Positions 5,233-7,348 of a stretch of 7,348 nucleotides of DNA are shown piece by piece. The position numbers and the translations under genes are program-made. Location: contig DHGT01000009.1 of NCBI GenBank assembly GCA_002402905.1, forward strand, positions 1-7,348, in the 5' to 3' direction. How positions within the stretch are numbered: the stretch's first letter is position 1; the number at the start of each line of letters is the position of its first letter. The notes below the pieces were generated by a model. The model was given only the letters and a program-made list of their open reading frames with translations. It was not told where the DNA came from and did no database searches. This DNA is from Desulfatitalea sp. UBA4791 (lineage in GTDB: Bacteria > Desulfobacterota > Desulfobacteria > Desulfobacterales > Desulfosarcinaceae).

Positions 5233-6390
5233 TTACACATGATCGAAATACGCTGAGACGATGGATGTTCCATTCACCCAGACTCTTTCCGCCTGCGGCA
5301 GGGAACCGAGCATCTTCACGGCGACAAGATCCGCACGCTTGCCAATCGCTATCTCTCCTCGATCAGACAACCCTGCGGCGCACGCCGGATTGACGGTCAC
5401 CATGGCCACGGCTTGGCAGAGGGAAATATCCGTAAGAGAAGGCAGACGCATGATGGATGGCAGCAACGCAGCAGGGGAATAATCGCCGCAGAGGCAGTCG
5501 GCTACCCCATTGCTGACGGCATCGAGCGCCCGCATATTGCCCGACTGGGATTTTCCGCGCAGGATATTGGGAGCTCCGAACAGGGTGGCCAAGCCGTTTT
5601 CGCGGGCGGCGCGGGCGGTTTCGAGGTTGATCGGGAACTCGGAGATGACTGCGCCAAGCGCCCGCACCGTGGCGACCTTGTCCGGCGAGTCGTCGTCGTG
5701 ACTGGCGATCGACACCCCGTGGTGTTGGGCCTTTTCAGCCAGGGACCGCATGCGAGCCATGGCCCCCTGTGCGGCCTCCAGCTTGCGGGCCAGAATCCCG
5801 TCAAGCGCGTCCTCGTCTGTTCTGTACGTGCGGGCGAGGTAGTCGCGATAGGCCTCCACATCGCGGAACTGGCCTTGACCGGGGCTGTGATCCATGAAGG
5901 ACATCAGATGGGCATCGCCCTTTTCGATGAGTTCACTCAGTACCGCAGGCGCGGTATCATCGGTGACCTCATAGCGGACATGCACCCGGTTATCGATGAG
6001 TGCATGGGGCCGCCAGGTGTGGACGGCACGGGCGATCTCGGCGGCGAAGGCATTATTGCGCACCCCCAGTTCATGGTTGGCAAACGACAGGGCGTGAAAA
6101 ACCGTGGTGACCCCTGCCAGCGCGTTGCGTTTGTCGGCCTGGGCGCAGGCGAAATCCAGGGGGAAATGCACATTTGGTCGCGGTTCGATTTCTTTTTCCA
6201 GGGCGTCGCAATGCAGGTCGATCATGCCTGGAATAAGAATCCTTCCGGCAAGATCGATGATCTCCGTTTTTCCCGCTCCGTCCGGATCAAGGGCGGCGAT
6301 GCGCCCGTCCTCGATCAGGACGGCGACGCCGTCACGCGCCTCGGTTGGCAAAACCACCCGGGCATTTATCAGCAAGGTTCTCTTCATCAT
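5233..6390 (-). CDS. phnM: Alpha-D-ribose 1-methylphosphonate 5-triphosphate diphosphatase
   Basis: The product has 385 residues (E. coli PhnM is 378) and belongs to the amidohydrolase superfamily. It removes pyrophosphate from ribose 1-(alkyl)phosphonate 5-triphosphate to give the 5-phosphate substrate of PhnJ. Visible landmarks are an N-terminal strand-rich composite domain; GMIDLHCDALEKEIEPRP at 55-72, with the metal-site HxD in place of the usual HxH; GVTTVFHAL at 93-101; SFMDHSPGQGQF at 164-175; IASHDDDSPDKV at 228-239; ISEFPINLETA at 249-259; CGDYSPAALLPS at 301-312; and GEIAIGKRADLVAV at 345-358. The ATG is at 6390, with a second in-frame ATG directly after it. It overlaps the phnL stop as ATGA and is preceded by GGAGGGG (6396-6402 on the minus strand), five bases upstream. 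Confidence 0.95.
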   Translation of the reverse strand: MMKRTLLINARVVLPTEARDGVAVLIEDGRIAALDPDGAGKTEIIDLAGRILIPGMIDLHCDALEKEIEPRPNVHFPLDFACAQADKRNALAGVTTVFHALSFANHELGVRNNAFAAEIARAVHTWRPHALIDNRVHVRYEVTDDTAPAVLSELIEKGDAHLMSFMDHSPGQGQFRDVEAYRDYLARTYRTDEDALDGILARKLEAAQGAMARMRSLAEKAQHHGVSIASHDDDSPDKVATVRALGAVISEFPINLETARAARENGLATLFGAPNILRGKSQSGNMRALDAVSNGVADCLCGDYSPAALLPSIMRLPSLTDISLCQAVAMVTVNPACAAGLSDRGEIAIGKRADLVAVKMLGSLPQAERVWVNGTSIVSAYFDHV

Positions 6391-7112
6391 ATATTCCCCT
6401 CCATGCCCAGGGCCTCCGTACCCTGAGACTTTAATTCAACAACATGATCCGCGAGTCGGCGGACCAGTTCGGGGTGATGGAATACGGCCAGCATGCCCAC
6501 TCCCCTGGTTTTGATGCTTGAAAGCAAATCGATGACACGTTCGGTGGTGTCCGGATCAAGACTGGCCGTGGGCTCGTCGAGCAACAGCAGACGGGGGCTT
6601 GAAATGAGTCCTCGCGCCAGGTTTATCCGTTGTTTTTCTCCGCCGGAAAAGGTGGCGGGCGGCACGTGCCAGAGGCGTTCCGGGACATTGAGAAGGCGCA
6701 AGAGATCCGCGGCGGCGTCTCGGGCCTCCTCTTTTTTCCCGCCCCGCAGGAGCAGTGGTTCGCTGACGACATCCAAGGCTTTTTTTCGCGGCAGACAATG
6801 GAGAAACTGGGTCACGAAACCGATATCGGAATGCCGCAGTTCCAGAATCCGATGATCCAACGCCTGCGCCAGATCAGTGGTGTGTCCCGCCTCGTCGTGG
6901 TAGAGCACCCGGCCGCTACGCGGGAGATAAGTGCGAAAGATGCACTTCAGCACGGATGATTTCCCGCACCCCGTCGGTCCCACCATGGCCGTCATCTGTT
7001 TTTTGAAAACTGTCAGGTCGACATCGGCGCAGGAAGGAATGAACGCCTTCTGCTCGTGCAGGAAAAATCTCTTGTTTAGTTTTTCGACTGTCAAAATCGG
7101 TGTATTCACCAC
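6387..7112 (-). CDS. phnL: C-P lyase ABC-family ATP-binding protein
   Basis: The product has 241 residues (E. coli PhnL is 226). It is an ABC nucleotide-binding protein without transporter partners; it works with PhnG, PhnH and PhnI in forming the ribose 1-phosphonate 5-triphosphate and associates with the C-P lyase core. The Walker A motif GPTGCGKSS is at 45-53. The Q-loop is in FVTQFLHCLPR at 99-109, and LLNVPERLWHVPPATF at 140-155 is a PhnL-typical stretch. The signature FSGGEKQR is at 155-162, Walker B LLLLDEPTASLD is at 175-186, and the H-loop is at H212. The start is GTG at 7112 or the next codon, GTG at 7109, which is better spaced (7 bases) from AAGGAG. It lies 8 bases after the phnK stop and overlaps phnM by 4 bases. 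Confidence 0.95.
   Translation of the reverse strand: MVNTPILTVEKLNKRFFLHEQKAFIPSCADVDLTVFKKQMTAMVGPTGCGKSSVLKCIFRTYLPRSGRVLYHDEAGHTTDLAQALDHRILELRHSDIGFVTQFLHCLPRKKALDVVSEPLLLRGGKKEEARDAAADLLRLLNVPERLWHVPPATFSGGEKQRINLARGLISSPRLLLLDEPTASLDPDTTERVIDLLSSIKTRGVGMLAVFHHPELVRRLADHVVELKSQGTEALGMEGNI
6396..6402 (-). promoter_or_regulatory. Ribosome binding site of phnM
   Basis: GGAGGGG, read on the minus strand, lies five bases before the phnM ATG at 6390 and inside the end of phnL. It supports this start. Confidence 0.65.
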
Positions 7113-7116
7113 GGGA

Positions 7117-7122
7117 CTCCTT
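7117..7122 (-). promoter_or_regulatory. Ribosome binding site of phnL, deciding between two GTG starts
   Basis: AAGGAG on the minus strand ends 4 bases before the GTG at 7112 and 7 bases before the tandem GTG at 7109. The second spacing is closer to the usual optimum, so the protein may be one residue shorter than annotated. Confidence 0.6.
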
Positions 7123-7348
7123 ATAATGCGGACGCGACGAGCTGTTGGGTATAGGCGTGTTGCGGATCTTCGAGAATCTGATCCGTGAGCCCGGTCTCGA
7201 TGACCCGTCCGTTCTTCATGACAATGGTGCGGCTTGCCAGCAAGCGGATGACGCCGAGATCATGGGTCACCGCGATCATCGCCGTGCCGAGTTCCTGCTG
7301 GATTTCCAAAATAAGATCGAGAATGCGGGCCTGAACCGAGAGGTCGAG
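7121..7348 (-). CDS. phnK: C-P lyase ABC-family protein PhnK, C-terminal fragment cut by the window edge
   Basis: The last 75 codons are present and the frame is open to the right edge. The visible part begins LDLSVQARILDLILEIQ, the region just after Walker B in ABC ATPases. The H-loop motif VTHDLGV follows, then LASRTIVMKNGRVIETGLTD and DPQHAYTQQLVASAL. This closely matches the C-terminal end of E. coli PhnK, including the dipeptide-transporter-like HxYTQ-LV ending. PhnK is an ATPase that docks on the PhnGHIJ core. The 3' position next to phnL and in the same orientation fits the usual phnKLMN order. Walker A and the signature motif lie outside the window. Confidence 0.92.
   Translation of the reverse strand, partial: LDLSVQARILDLILEIQQELGTAMIAVTHDLGVIRLLASRTIVMKNGRVIETGLTDQILEDPQHAYTQQLVASAL

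Noticed and set aside
4684..5256. Plus-strand open frame of 190 codons opposite phnN
   Set aside because: It is antisense to PhnN and has no ribosome binding site or protein motif.
5413..6426. Long plus-strand open frame (337 codons) opposite phnM
   Set aside because: It lies wholly antisense to a clearly conserved PhnM, has no family-like motifs, and is typical of GC-rich codon shadowing.

Overview
The window looks like chromosomal DNA of a moderately GC-rich Gram-negative bacterium. The best guess is a Desulfobacterota-type ('deltaproteobacterial') sulfate reducer, judged from the general flavour of the proteins. That is an impression and not a proof; no rRNA or marker gene is present. It divides into a decayed accessory/mobile half (about 1-2640) and a metabolic half (about 2640-7348).

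Left half, all on the + strand. The window opens inside the 3' part of a gene whose product resembles the C-terminal portion of a mobile-element helicase/primase-like ATPase ending in a helix-turn-helix (to 874). After a short spacer with a hairpin comes a small gene of the 'FGKHxGxTL' type (similar to exodeoxyribonuclease X C-terminal/DUF3820 domains) that stops at an amber codon at 1287-1289. The same frame stays open and protein-like for another 42 codons to 1418. Next is a gene-free stretch (1419-1863) packed with copies of GGTGTTTA in both orientations, some spaced exactly 10 bp, including a nested palindrome; it looks like an iteron-type origin or an operator array. From about 1864 to 2640 lie gene remnants: a DUF5049-like C-terminal piece without a start codon, a frameshifted class-II glutamine amidotransferase N-terminus joined to the C-terminus of an Mrr-type restriction endonuclease, and about 23 codons of the N-terminus of another gene. 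I read this stretch as a set of deletion scars in an old island.

Right half. An intact GAPDH-family gene, closest to D-erythrose-4-phosphate dehydrogenase (epd-like), lies on the + strand at 2648-3685. It converges on a compact minus-strand operon that is the distal end of a carbon-phosphorus (C-P) lyase cluster. In transcription order this is phnK (3' end only, running off the right edge), phnL, phnM, phnN and phnP, with 4-base ATGA overlaps (phnL/phnM, phnN/phnP) or 8-9 base gaps. PhnL takes part, with the core complex, in making the ribose-1-phosphonate triphosphate; PhnM removes pyrophosphate. After C-P cleavage by PhnJ (outside the window), PhnP opens the cyclic phosphate to ribose 1,5-bisphosphate and PhnN phosphorylates that to PRPP. 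The window therefore holds the whole ribose-salvage arm of phosphonate degradation.

The items most worth a second look are the amber-interrupted small gene, the GGTGTTTA repeat region next to replication-like genes, and the amidotransferase/Mrr chimera. I see no CRISPR array, tRNA, rRNA or complete insertion sequence, and no clearly novel complete system.
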